From positions 1 through 29,883 of the forward strand of contig CAZFKP010000024.1 of the NCBI GenBank assembly GCA_964518725.1: DNA of 29,883 nt, given 5' to 3'. The notes beneath the pieces were generated by a model, which worked only from the letters and a program-made list of their open reading frames with translations, was not told the DNA's origin and did no database searches. The first letter of the stretch is position 1; every line of letters starts with the position of its first letter. Positions 23,004 through 29,883 of this stretch are shown in pieces. The position numbers and the translations under genes were made by a program. The stretch comes from JANRKF01 sp964518725 (GTDB lineage Bacteria; Pseudomonadota; Alphaproteobacteria; Rickettsiales; SXRF01).

Positions 23004-23021
23004 TTGCGCTAGTCTTGCGGA

Positions 23022-24596
23022 ATGAGCAAAGATAAAAGTGAAGAAAAAGAAACACCGAAGGAACGCCGTGAGCCGGTACAGCTGCTTGCGGTCGAACCTG
23101 AAAAGCGGAGTTTCTGGCAAAGGCTGAACCACTCGTTGCTGTATGGCGCGCGCCAGACATTTTTCTGCTTCGCCACCGACGCCGTCGAACCATTCATCAA
23201 TAAATGGTTTCAGAATAAGGTCGGGGACAAGAAGCACGGCGTAGTCACAAATACACAAACCGTCGTGGGTGAAGTCGCGGGTGATTTTGCTGCATTTGGC
23301 GTGTATGTCGGCCTCAAGACGTTTTTTGCCACACCGGTCAACATGGTGATCAGCTCGGTAAAGGATATTGGCAGTCCTATTCTCACGAAGATGGGGCGCA
23401 ATTCTGTTACACAATGGGCTAAAGAACACGACGTGTCGGAAGACGATCCGCGCTATAAGAAACGCGTCGAGGATTATAAAACCTTCCAGGCAGAAAACGC
23501 TGTAGACTCCGCTATCATCGCCACCAGCGCCACCGCCCTGAACCTGCTGGCGCAGCGCCAGCTGCTCAAAAACGAGCAAAGTTACATGACCATGTTCAAA
23601 GGCAAGCTCATGGGGGCAGGACTGACGCTGGTTGCCATGTTTGCATCCAGTGTGTTCTTCCCCAAGCAAACAAGGCGTGTCGAAGACAAGATTGAAGAAA
23701 CGCTGGTCAACCCCGGCATGAAAATATTCAAAGGCCTGATCGGCGTAAAGGATGAACCCGAATCCGTTATCACTAAAACTGAAGCAGGCAAGCACCCCTT
23801 GGACGGCAGCATTCCTTTGTCGCCTGAAAAACGCGAAGGCCTGCTGATCATGGTTGCCGACCATGCAAAGAAGATCGACTTTAGCGATGCGTCGCAGCGT
23901 GCAGCCCTGATCGCCAAGCAGAAATCGGTATATGAAGCATTTATCAAGGCGTTTGATCCGGAAGGCCCGCTGGTAGCCGCCATGATCCACGAACATTACG
24001 AAACGCTGCAAAAAGAACACCGCTTGCTGGCTGGCGAACCTGACCAGAATGCACGCGACCACGAGGCATCGACCATGAGCATACAGGCATCAATGGCACA
24101 TAAGCGCCGCGACATGCAGCACTTCATCGCCCTTCTTGATGACCCGGCGTTCCTTGACGATGTAAAAAAAGTTCTAGCCTCCGGCACTTTGCCTGAGCGG
24201 AAGAATTCGACCATCACGCAGGCGCAACGGGATTACATGAGTGAATCGTTGATGAAAAAAAAACCGGCCGGAAGCGATCCATCCGTTGCGATTCTCGATG
24301 TGGCGGAGAGTCAGGAACTGGACTACAAGGCGCTCGCCCATGCACTGGAACCGGGTGGGCGTGCGGCACACACGCTGGCGTCAGAGCTTAAAAAACACCT
24401 GCCGGATTATGACCCGGTCGATATTGACGGCATCGCCAAGGATTATATGGGCTATTACCAAAAAGAAGCCCTCACTATGGCAGCGGAATTCAAGCCTGGC
24501 AGCGCAACCGTGCAGCAGGCCACAGAGCGCGCCGCCAGCCTGCGAAACAAGTACCCGGCGCCGGCACAGGAAATGTCCTATACGCTGGCTGGATAA
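23022..24596 (+). CDS. Large hypothetical protein with two hydrophobic segments
   Basis: I do not recognise this 524-residue protein. The N-terminal 25 residues are highly charged. Two moderately hydrophobic stretches (about residues 87-112, VYVGLKTFFATPVNMVIS, and 190-212, LMGAGLTLVAMFASSVFF) could enter a membrane. The region from 250 on is long, helical and soluble, with many charged residues and no catalytic motif that I can name. No signal peptide. A run of nine A at 24254-24262 encodes Lys-Lys-Lys and could slip in replication. Base composition matches its neighbours. An Irr/Fur-box-like palindrome stands just upstream. It is transcribed alone; no terminator is obvious. Confidence 0.75.
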   Translation: MSKDKSEEKETPKERREPVQLLAVEPEKRSFWQRLNHSLLYGARQTFFCFATDAVEPFINKWFQNKVGDKKHGVVTNTQTVVGEVAGDFAAFGVYVGLKTFFATPVNMVISSVKDIGSPILTKMGRNSVTQWAKEHDVSEDDPRYKKRVEDYKTFQAENAVDSAIIATSATALNLLAQRQLLKNEQSYMTMFKGKLMGAGLTLVAMFASSVFFPKQTRRVEDKIEETLVNPGMKIFKGLIGVKDEPESVITKTEAGKHPLDGSIPLSPEKREGLLIMVADHAKKIDFSDASQRAALIAKQKSVYEAFIKAFDPEGPLVAAMIHEHYETLQKEHRLLAGEPDQNARDHEASTMSIQASMAHKRRDMQHFIALLDDPAFLDDVKKVLASGTLPERKNSTITQAQRDYMSESLMKKKPAGSDPSVAILDVAESQELDYKALAHALEPGGRAAHTLASELKKHLPDYDPVDIDGIAKDYMGYYQKEALTMAAEFKPGSATVQQATERAASLRNKYPAPAQEMSYTLAG

Positions 24597-24615
24597 TTAT
24601 TTTCTCGTATTGTCA

Positions 24616-24642
24616 TTGAAACTTCATTTAACTTTCCCATAT
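24616..24642 (+). promoter_or_regulatory. RpoH (heat-shock sigma factor)-like promoter of the DUF1150 gene
   Basis: TTGAAA at 24616-24621 and CCCATAT at 24636-24642 are separated by 14 nt, matching the sigma-32 pattern CTTGAAA-N(11-16)-CCCATNT except for the first base. A small hairpin, atcct/aggat, follows at 24641-24655 in the leader. Confidence 0.5.
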
Positions 24643-24689
24643 CCTGTGGTAGGATGATCTTACAAACGCAAAATTAGGTGGAAATGGTC

Positions 24690-24899
24690 ATGAATTCATC
24701 GGAAAACCTTGACGAAACAAACGGCTCCACCGACCTCCGCGAATTAACGCTCGCCTACCTCAAGCCGGTCACGACCAGCCAGGGCAAGGGCTATGCCGTC
24801 TGCACCGCCTCCGGCGAGCAGCTTGCCGTGTTCAGCACGCGCGACGCGGCATTTTTTGCCGCCAAGCAGCACGAACTCGAACCCATGCTGCTGCACTAA
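24690..24899 (+). CDS. DUF1150 family protein
   Basis: A 69-residue protein. The core LTLAYLKPV, YAVCTASGEQLAVF, the alanine-rich AAFFAAKQHELEP and the terminal histidine match the pattern of the alphaproteobacterial DUF1150 family, which is often found beside small heat-shock protein genes. No activity is known. The ATG at 24690 has AGGTGG nine bases upstream; ATG at 24684 and GTG at 24678 are alternatives. No hsp20 gene lies next to it here, but the upstream region carries an RpoH-like promoter, in line with a heat-shock link. It converges with the 187-aa gene of the que operon, three bases apart. Confidence 0.75.
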   Translation: MNSSENLDETNGSTDLRELTLAYLKPVTTSQGKGYAVCTASGEQLAVFSTRDAAFFAAKQHELEPMLLH

Positions 24900-24902
24900 T
24901 TA

Positions 24903-25466
24903 TCACTGATTCTGGATCATCCGCAGCAGCATCACCAGTATGTTCATGCCGATGATGAGCTTGAGCAGCCATAACCAGCTCGCGAAGCGGTTATAAGGCC
25001 GATCGAGCTGGCGGTAGATCAGTTTGCGGTCATCCATATGTTCGACGAGCTGCAAACCGTTTGCCTGCTTGATAATGCGGTTGGCGATGCCGAATTTGCG
25101 GCGCGGAATGTTTGTTTTCACCCATTGCACTTCAACCACATGGATGTCATCACCCCCCTCCGTCCGATAAGCATATGGCTTCACCACCTGCGCCAGGGAG
25201 GCATCGTTGCTATGGGCATACGGCACGACAATAATATCCTCGATCGCGAGCTGGCCGAAAATATTCCAGTGCCGATCCACCTGCCGCTGGATGGTCTCTG
25301 GCGGCGCGTCCGGGTTCAACGACGTCAACAAGCGGCGCATATCTGCCGCACTCGTCACTCCGGTCAATTCCGGCATGTCGCCGTAAGGCAGCGGCAGCGC
25401 CCCATGCTGGGTGAGCGCATTTTCCTGCGCTTGTGTCAGCGCCAACTTCATGATCCAGACGCTCAT
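24903..25466 (-). CDS. Hypothetical protein with a C-terminal membrane segment, coupled to queC
   Basis: I do not recognise this 187-residue protein. The chosen ATG at 25464-25466 overlaps the queC stop codon as ATGA, so translation is coupled; an internal ATG at 25451 is the alternative. The soluble part (residues 1-155) is mixed alpha/beta, with an aspartate-rich middle (TEGGDDIHVVEVQWVKT) and a basic segment (IPRRKFGIANRIIKQ). Residues about 161-182 (WLWLLKLIIGMNILVMLL) form a single hydrophobic helix near the C-terminus, followed by a few residues, as in tail-anchored proteins. Its place behind queE-queC suggests a link to 7-deazaguanine metabolism, but nothing in the sequence shows it. 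Confidence 0.7.
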   Translation of the reverse strand: MSVWIMKLALTQAQENALTQHGALPLPYGDMPELTGVTSAADMRRLLTSLNPDAPPETIQRQVDRHWNIFGQLAIEDIIVVPYAHSNDASLAQVVKPYAYRTEGGDDIHVVEVQWVKTNIPRRKFGIANRIIKQANGLQLVEHMDDRKLIYRQLDRPYNRFASWLWLLKLIIGMNILVMLLRMIQNQ

Positions 25467-26149
25467 GCGGCATACCGCGTCGGATCGGCAATTCCTGCCT
25501 CGGCAAATCCTTTTCTGCGAAGCGAACAGGCATCGCATCGGCCACAGGCAGCGCCATCCCGCGCGGGATCATAACAGCTGGTGGTCAGGGCATAGTCGAC
25601 CCCAAGCGTGGCGCCCTGACGGATGATTTCCGCTTTGGTAAGATTGATAAGCGGCGTGTGGACGGTGAGTTTCACCCCTTCAACGCCCGTCCGCGTGGCA
25701 AGGTTGGCCATGTGCTCGAAAGCAGCGATGAATTCCGGGCGACAATCGGGGTAGCCGCTGTAATCGACCGCATTCACCCCGATGAAAATATCCGAGCTGC
25801 CAAGCACCTCCGCCCAGGCAAGCGCGTAGGAAAGAAAAATCGTGTTGCGCGCCGGAACATAGGTGACGGGAATATCTGCGTTCATCTCGCTGGCGCTGCG
25901 GTCTTTGGGCACCGCCATGTCGGAGGTGAGTGCCGAGCCGCCAAACGCGGCAAGGTCAATCGTCACCACCCGGTGCTCGCGCACGCCCATCTCTTTTGCG
26001 ATGCGTTTCGCCGACTCGATTTCATGCACATGTTTCTGCCCATAGGCAAACGACATGGCATAGATGTCGTAACCTTCCGCTCTGGCCATGGTAAGCACCG
26101 TGGCGGAATCCAGCCCACCGGAAAGGAGAAGTACTGCCCGCTTGTTCAT
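25463..26149 (-). CDS. queC: 7-cyano-7-deazaguanine synthase QueC
   Basis: QueC converts 7-carboxy-7-deazaguanine with ammonia and ATP to preQ0, a precursor of the tRNA base queuosine. The 228-residue protein has the PP-loop motif SGGLDSAT at 10-17, FAYGQKH, the VPARNTIFLSYALAWAE block, and the C-terminal zinc site CYDPARDGAACGRCDAC with four cysteines. It overlaps the queE stop codon as ATGA, and the next gene overlaps its own stop in the same way. QueD and QueF are not in the window. Confidence 0.98.
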   Translation of the reverse strand: MNKRAVLLLSGGLDSATVLTMARAEGYDIYAMSFAYGQKHVHEIESAKRIAKEMGVREHRVVTIDLAAFGGSALTSDMAVPKDRSASEMNADIPVTYVPARNTIFLSYALAWAEVLGSSDIFIGVNAVDYSGYPDCRPEFIAAFEHMANLATRTGVEGVKLTVHTPLINLTKAEIIRQGATLGVDYALTTSCYDPARDGAACGRCDACSLRRKGFAEAGIADPTRYAA

Positions 26150-26802
26150 TCTATCCCCAATATTTTATGCAATTGCAACGATAGGCGGTAGCCATGCTGT
26201 TGTGCAAGCATTCTGGCACGAGCGACATTGGCGGCATTCTGTGTGCCGTCGGCCTCGTCCATCGGCTGGACATAAATGGGGGTCGTCCCCTGCCCAACCT
26301 GCGGCACGTCGTGGTAATCTGGGTGGCGCGCCGAAATAATAAACTTGAACGCGCCGATCATCGGCAGTAAATCCGGGCGGATCGGGAAATAACCCTGCCC
26401 AGTGTTTTTCGGCGAGCACACAATCTCGACCCCCTCCGGCAACGAACGAAATAAGGTGCCGTTGGTTTCAATCTGCACCGCGAAGCCTTTCGCAAGCAGT
26501 GATTCGCACAGCGGCGCGATATTCTGGCGCAGCGGCTCACCGCCGGTAATCACCACCAGCCGGATGCTCCTGGCGGCCAGTTCTACCACCCGTGCCACGA
26601 CGTCATTCAGCTTCATACTGTTGAAACTTTCAAATTCCGTGTCGCAGAAGTCACAAGCCAGGTTGCAACCGCCCAACCGCACAAATACCGCCGGCACCCC
26701 GGCGTTGGGCCCCTCGCCCTGCAAAGTCGGGAAAACTGACTGGATATCCAGCACACGGCCACCGTCCATCACCGGTTTGCGTATGGGATTGGTGCCCTTC
26801 AT
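26146..26802 (-). CDS. queE: 7-carboxy-7-deazaguanine synthase QueE
   Basis: QueE is a radical SAM enzyme that contracts the ring of 6-carboxytetrahydropterin to 7-carboxy-7-deazaguanine. The 218-residue protein has the substrate-binding block SVFPTLQGEGPNAGVPAVFVR and the iron-sulfur cysteines 46, 50 and 53 in CNLACDFC, then TGGEPLRQ and IETNGT. The C-terminal part is the type with SPKNTGQGYF, as in many alphaproteobacteria. The ATG at 26800-26802 is six bases behind the stop of the preceding 178-aa gene, and the gene is coupled to queC. Confidence 0.97.
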   Translation of the reverse strand: MKGTNPIRKPVMDGGRVLDIQSVFPTLQGEGPNAGVPAVFVRLGGCNLACDFCDTEFESFNSMKLNDVVARVVELAARSIRLVVITGGEPLRQNIAPLCESLLAKGFAVQIETNGTLFRSLPEGVEIVCSPKNTGQGYFPIRPDLLPMIGAFKFIISARHPDYHDVPQVGQGTTPIYVQPMDEADGTQNAANVARARMLAQQHGYRLSLQLHKILGIE

Positions 26803-26808
26803 GGCTGG

Positions 26809-27345
26809 CTACAGCGAAACACCGGACGCTGCGCCAACACTGCGAACTGCGGAAAGCGCACGTTGTATGCCCATTTCCAGGCGCGTCGGCTCACCCGGAT
26901 CATGCGTTGGGTTGCCCGCAGCTTCACGGGTCATCGTGGCATCGCCCCTAAGAGCCGTCGGAAGCAACGAGTGTGTGCTAATATCGTCGGTAGTGAGGAT
27001 GAGAATGCCCTGCGCTCCGAGTTTGGGGTCAACATCCAGCCGCGCACGGGCAATGCGGAAAGCATTGGCCACCTCCACCGGATCCTTCAGCCCTTCCGCC
27101 TGCGACGCATCATTGCAATTGCCGATAATGACCACATCGGCATCTTCAATCATATTTTCGTAATGATGGTCAGGATTGGGCGCAATATCGCTTGGCATCA
27201 CCGACACGATTGACACTTTTCCATGCTCCTCAAGCAAGCGAAGCTGCTCGATAAATTTTGCATCGCGTTTTTTTTCAATGACCAGAACTCGTGGCGGCGG
27301 ATCGGCTTCCACTGGGGGAGTTACTGCTACCCACTTTTTACCCAT
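26809..27345 (-). CDS. Hypothetical protein with a Rossmann/receiver-like alpha-beta pattern
   Basis: I do not recognise this 178-residue protein. The ATG at 27343-27345 has a strong AAGGAG seven bases upstream. After a proline-rich start (VTPPVEADPPPR) alternate hydrophobic strands RVLVIEKK, KVSIVSVMP, ADVVIIGNC and GILILTTDD suggest a flavodoxin-like or response-regulator-like fold, but the conserved acidic and lysine residues of true receivers cannot be assigned. The C-terminal 50 residues are polar and probably flexible. It is the first gene of the queE-queC operon, six bases before queE, so a regulatory or accessory role there is possible. Confidence 0.65.
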   Translation of the reverse strand: MGKKWVAVTPPVEADPPPRVLVIEKKRDAKFIEQLRLLEEHGKVSIVSVMPSDIAPNPDHHYENMIEDADVVIIGNCNDASQAEGLKDPVEVANAFRIARARLDVDPKLGAQGILILTTDDISTHSLLPTALRGDATMTREAAGNPTHDPGEPTRLEMGIQRALSAVRSVGAASGVSL

Positions 27346-27429
27346 CGTCTTGCTCCTTGTTCCAGCTGCCTGTGGTTCATGGTAGCATGGCTTTGATTAA
27401 GATTCAATAACCAGCAAGAAAATAGTGAG

Positions 27430-27458
27430 TTTACAGGCAGTTTTGCTTGGTTTATAGT
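27430..27458 (+). promoter_or_regulatory. Sigma-70 promoter of metZ
   Basis: TTTACA at 27430-27435 and TATAGT at 27453-27458 each match the consensus at five of six positions and are exactly 17 nt apart. Transcription would start near 27465, leaving a leader of only about 15 nt before the ATG at 27480. Confidence 0.78.
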
Positions 27459-27479
27459 GCCAACTTCAAAGGAATAACG

Positions 27480-28673
27480 ATGAAAAAGCCCAACAAAGAC
27501 TGGAATGATAAAGCTCTCGGCACCAAGCTGGTGCATGGCGGACGACTGATGAGCGAATGGGGCGAGACCTCCGAAGCGCTGTTCATGAACTCCAGCTACA
27601 GCTATGAAACGGCGGAAATCGGCGAGGCGCGCTTTAATGGCACCGCCCCCGGCTTCAGATACGGGCGCTATTCGCATCCCAACCTCTCCATGGTCGAAGA
27701 GCGCCTTGCTCTCCTCGAAGGGGCGGAAGGCTGCGTCGTCACCGCCTCGGGCATGGCCGCGCTGTTCGCCATTTTCATGAGCAGCCTGAAAGCCGGCGAC
27801 CATGTGGTGGCAAGCCGCGTGTTGTTTTCTTCGTGCCACTACATCATCACACAGGTACTGCCGCGTTTTGGCATCACCTACTCCTTGGTTGGGTGCGGCG
27901 ACAGCGAGGGCTGGAAAAATGCCATCACCGCGACAACTAAATGCGTGTTTATTGAAACCCCGGCCAATCCGACGCTCGAGCTGGTCGATATCGGCTTCGT
28001 CGCCGGGCTGTGCAAGCGATCTGGCGCACAGCTCATCATCGACAATGTGTTCGCCACGCCGCTGGTGCAGAAACCGCTGGAGCTGGGCGCGGATGTGGTC
28101 ATGTATTCCACGACCAAGCACATGGACGGCCAGGGGCGTACGCTTGGCGGCGCTATTGTATCGAACGACAGGAAATGGCTGGATGAAGTGCTTGCGCCCT
28201 TCTGCCGCCATACTGGACCGCATATGAGTCCGTTCAACGCCTGGCTGCTGCTGAAAAGCCTGGAAACATTCGAGCTGCGAATGCAGCGGCATCTAGCCAA
28301 TACGCAGGCACTTGCCGAATTCCTGAACACTCACCCGAAGGTCGAGAAACTTTATTACCCCGGTCTGCCGAGCCATCCGCAGCATACCATCGCCAAAAAG
28401 CAGATGAGCCATGGCGGAGCAATGCTCGCGTTCGAGATCAAGGGCGGCAAAAAAACGGCGTTTGATTTCATGAACAAGCTCACGGTTTTCGATATCTCGA
28501 ACAATCTCGGCAACGCCAAATCGCTAGCCACCCATCCGGCCTCCACCACCCATGCGAGTATCGGGGAAGCGGAACGGAAGGCCATCGGTATCGGCGACAC
28601 CCTCGTGCGTCTGTCGCCGGGCATTGAGGATACGGCGGATTTACTGGCGGATATCAAGGCAGCGCTTAGTTAG
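27480..28673 (+). CDS. metZ: O-succinylhomoserine sulfhydrylase MetZ (Cys/Met metabolism PLP enzyme)
   Basis: MetZ makes homocysteine from O-succinylhomoserine and sulfide in methionine synthesis. The 397-residue protein has the PLP fold type I landmarks: YGRYSHPN, TASGMAALFA, the IETPANPTLELVDI block, Asp189 in IIDNVFATP, and the Schiff-base Lys213 in STTKHMDGQG. The block GPHMSPFNAWLLLKSLETFELRM and the C-terminal HPASTTHASI are also typical. AAAGGAA precedes the ATG at 27480; the frame is open to 27447, upstream of the predicted transcription start. It diverges from the queE operon and overlaps the following convergent gene by eight bases. O-acetylhomoserine specificity cannot be fully excluded. 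Confidence 0.93.
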   Translation: MKKPNKDWNDKALGTKLVHGGRLMSEWGETSEALFMNSSYSYETAEIGEARFNGTAPGFRYGRYSHPNLSMVEERLALLEGAEGCVVTASGMAALFAIFMSSLKAGDHVVASRVLFSSCHYIITQVLPRFGITYSLVGCGDSEGWKNAITATTKCVFIETPANPTLELVDIGFVAGLCKRSGAQLIIDNVFATPLVQKPLELGADVVMYSTTKHMDGQGRTLGGAIVSNDRKWLDEVLAPFCRHTGPHMSPFNAWLLLKSLETFELRMQRHLANTQALAEFLNTHPKVEKLYYPGLPSHPQHTIAKKQMSHGGAMLAFEIKGGKKTAFDFMNKLTVFDISNNLGNAKSLATHPASTTHASIGEAERKAIGIGDTLVRLSPGIEDTADLLADIKAALS

Positions 28674-29613
28674 CCTCAATACATTTTTTGATGGTCGGCA
28701 GCGCTTTTAGCAGAAACTGGCGCTGCCATGCAATCGCAGTTGTTTCCTGCATATGAGCACCATCCGATGTTTCCATGTTATCAACGACGGCGTTGACGCT
28801 TTTCACCCCGAGGCGCTTGGCGAGCAGTGTTGCAAATTCGGGATTATATTCCGGCGAAGGAATGCCGGTCAGAATAATACATTCACGCGGTGTAGGGAGA
28901 GCGGTTAAAAACTCCTCGGCGACTTTTGCAGTGGCCTCTACGTTTGCCTCTGACACCGGGTCGGTATTAAGCGTGAATGGCTTGTGCTGGTCGGGTGGAA
29001 GCAAATTCCACCGCCCGGTCTCATATTCACGATAGAGTGTCGGCACCTGCCGCTTGCATGCTACGGAGACGAATTTACAGAGGACGGGAGCCATAGCCAG
29101 CCCATCACGCTTGGCACTATATTCCAGCCACGACATAAAGGATCCATCCAGAATACCCCTGGCTGGCCCCCTCGGTTCATGAATAAAAAACGGATCGGCG
29201 TTGATAATGACGACTTTGGGGTGCAGCCTGTAGCGCTTAATCAGCGCGAGGGGAAACTCACTTGTTTGCTGGAAACCAAACCCCAGAAGGAAATGTTTGA
29301 TGCCGTGCTTACTAAGGATTTCCGACCCCTCCCTGGGAGCAAAGGCAAACATCACGCGGCTGCTGCCCATGATGAGCAGATCGGCGGCCTTCATGTTTTC
29401 AATTGCCCGTGCCTCATATCCATAATACATCGCACCATGCTCGTAATCGGTAAATTCAGTGCTGTTGCAGTAAAATACAAAGGCGTTTTCCGGCCGGTCG
29501 TTCTGGTTGCATTTCATTGCCCGCACCGTCATGGACGTCATGAGTCCGGCATACGCACACACCACCGCGCTCACTAAACCAACGATCATGAAACATGAGT
29601 ATGTGTGTCGCAT
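28666..29613 (-). CDS. SGNH-like membrane-anchored protein (putative polysaccharide acylation)
   Basis: A 315-residue protein with an N-terminal signal anchor (about residues 7-30). The mature part resembles SGNH/GDSL-type hydrolases of the extracytoplasmic acyltransferase group: MGSSR around residues 82-86 replaces the GDS block, and Asp284-x-x-His287 in SDGAHMQ supplies the other catalytic pair. The chosen ATG at 29611-29613 lies one base behind the stop codon of the MBOAT-like gene; the frame is open upstream to 29658. MBOAT plus SGNH pairs acylate polysaccharides (as in alginate acetylation by AlgI/AlgJ/AlgX), so a similar role is likely. It converges with metZ. The acceptor is unknown. 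Confidence 0.65.
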   Translation of the reverse strand: MRHTYSCFMIVGLVSAVVCAYAGLMTSMTVRAMKCNQNDRPENAFVFYCNSTEFTDYEHGAMYYGYEARAIENMKAADLLIMGSSRVMFAFAPREGSEILSKHGIKHFLLGFGFQQTSEFPLALIKRYRLHPKVVIINADPFFIHEPRGPARGILDGSFMSWLEYSAKRDGLAMAPVLCKFVSVACKRQVPTLYREYETGRWNLLPPDQHKPFTLNTDPVSEANVEATAKVAEEFLTALPTPRECIILTGIPSPEYNPEFATLLAKRLGVKSVNAVVDNMETSDGAHMQETTAIAWQRQFLLKALPTIKKCIEAN

Positions 29614-29614
29614 G

Positions 29615-29821
29615 TCAAAATTTGAAATAAAGGAATTGCGTGTTACCACCCGAAACAATCAGGCCAATGGAAAAACCAAGCGCGGCGCCCACAGCGATTG
29701 CCCAGCGCCAATTAACCGCAAAATGCAGGCGAGCGCCTCCGGCAAATAACTGTTGCGTGTTGGGCAGGAACCAGGCCATCGCAAGCAAGGCGGGTACCCA
29801 CAAAAGCACGGGAGGCCCCAT
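29615..29821 (-). pseudogene. C-terminal part of an MBOAT-like O-acyltransferase, possibly frameshifted
   Basis: The 68-residue reading frame has two hydrophobic segments (PVLLWVPALLAMAWFLPNTQ and an AIAVGAALGFSIGLIVSG stretch) and ends in FLYFKF. LPNTQQ and the final FLYFxF are typical of the C-terminus of MBOAT family acyltransferases such as AlgI. An in-frame TAA stands 20 codons upstream of the first ATG (29879-29881), so the conserved core cannot be read in this frame. The adjacent frame is open from the window edge until a TAG at 29839-29841. A frameshift, a truncated gene or an independent small membrane protein are all possible; the edge of the window prevents a decision. The SGNH-like gene starts one base after its stop. 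Confidence 0.45.
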
Positions 29822-29883
29822 GTGATTAAGGGGCTGGTCTAGATAATCGGTTTGCGTGACTTCTTTTTCGTATTCAGATTACA

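Noticed and set aside
22962..24062. Long minus-strand reading frame of 366 codons opposite the 524-aa gene
   Set aside because: Its product is rich in Phe, His, Cys and Arg with no recognisable motif, and the plus-strand frame is longer with plausible composition; it is an antisense shadow.
24254..24262. Run of nine A as a phase-variation or frameshift signal
   Set aside because: The reading frame is intact through the run and no alternative product of note arises; only mentioned in the gene entry.
27346..27480. SAM-II or other riboswitch before metZ
   Set aside because: SAM riboswitches are common before methionine genes in alphaproteobacteria, but the predicted transcription start leaves only about 15 nt of leader, and no conserved aptamer core was seen.
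1..29883. CRISPR array, insertion sequence, prophage or toxin-antitoxin locus
   Set aside because: No regularly spaced repeats, transposase, integrase, phage structural genes or recognisable toxin-antitoxin pair were found on either strand.

Overview
The window is a chromosomal segment of an alphaproteobacterium with moderate GC content. It carries almost only housekeeping genes, in blocks whose order is typical of that class: nuoA-nuoB next to tRNA-Asp/tRNA-Val, hupB, clpX, clpP and tig; dnaX-ybaB-recR behind the SRP RNA gene; ftsK-lolA; and the alphaproteobacterial DUF1150 family. I cannot name the genus. MetZ, QueC/QueE, agmatine deiminase and a full set of envelope genes argue for a free-living or at least metabolically competent organism rather than a strongly reduced symbiont.

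Layout. 1-1306: 5' part of nuoB, nuoA, and a divergent small acidic protein. 1307-1970: an RNA region with tRNA-Asp(GTC), tRNA-Val(TAC), several strong hairpins, an interrupted copy of the tRNA-Asp 3' end, and a 122-bp palindromic element that runs into the hupB stop codon. 1971-6097: hupB, clpX, clpP, tig (all minus), with lon absent from its usual place between clpX and hupB. 6197-9525: an unknown protein, agmatine deiminase, a type IV prepilin peptidase and a membrane-anchored alpha/beta hydrolase. 9570-13211: a coupled three-gene cassette (DprE1-like oxidase, polytopic GT-C glycosyltransferase, DprE2-like reductase) that suggests decaprenyl-phosphoryl-arabinose synthesis and arabinosyl transfer in a Gram-negative envelope. 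13224-17191: yceI, then recR-ybaB-dnaX, a second copy of the palindromic element, the SRP RNA gene ffs with a clear promoter, and an ExoD-like protein.

17241-24899: a 2-oxoglutarate/Fe(II) oxygenase-like protein diverging from ftsK-lolA; an ArsR-type regulator diverging from a DUF1993-SDR pair with an operator-like palindrome over the promoter; a large unknown protein preceded by an Irr/Fur-box-like palindrome; and a DUF1150 protein with an RpoH-like promoter. 24903-27345: a tightly packed minus-strand operon (unknown 178 aa, queE, queC, unknown 187-aa membrane-tailed protein) for preQ0 synthesis. 27480-29883: metZ with a good sigma-70 promoter, convergent with an SGNH-like membrane protein that follows the C-terminal part of an MBOAT-like acyltransferase.

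The observations most worth following are the two-copy palindromic repeat family, the DprE1/GT-C/DprE2 cassette, the interrupted tRNA-Asp copy, the RpoH-like promoter of the DUF1150 gene, and the unknown partners in the queE-queC operon. No phage, insertion sequence, CRISPR array or toxin-antitoxin locus was recognised.
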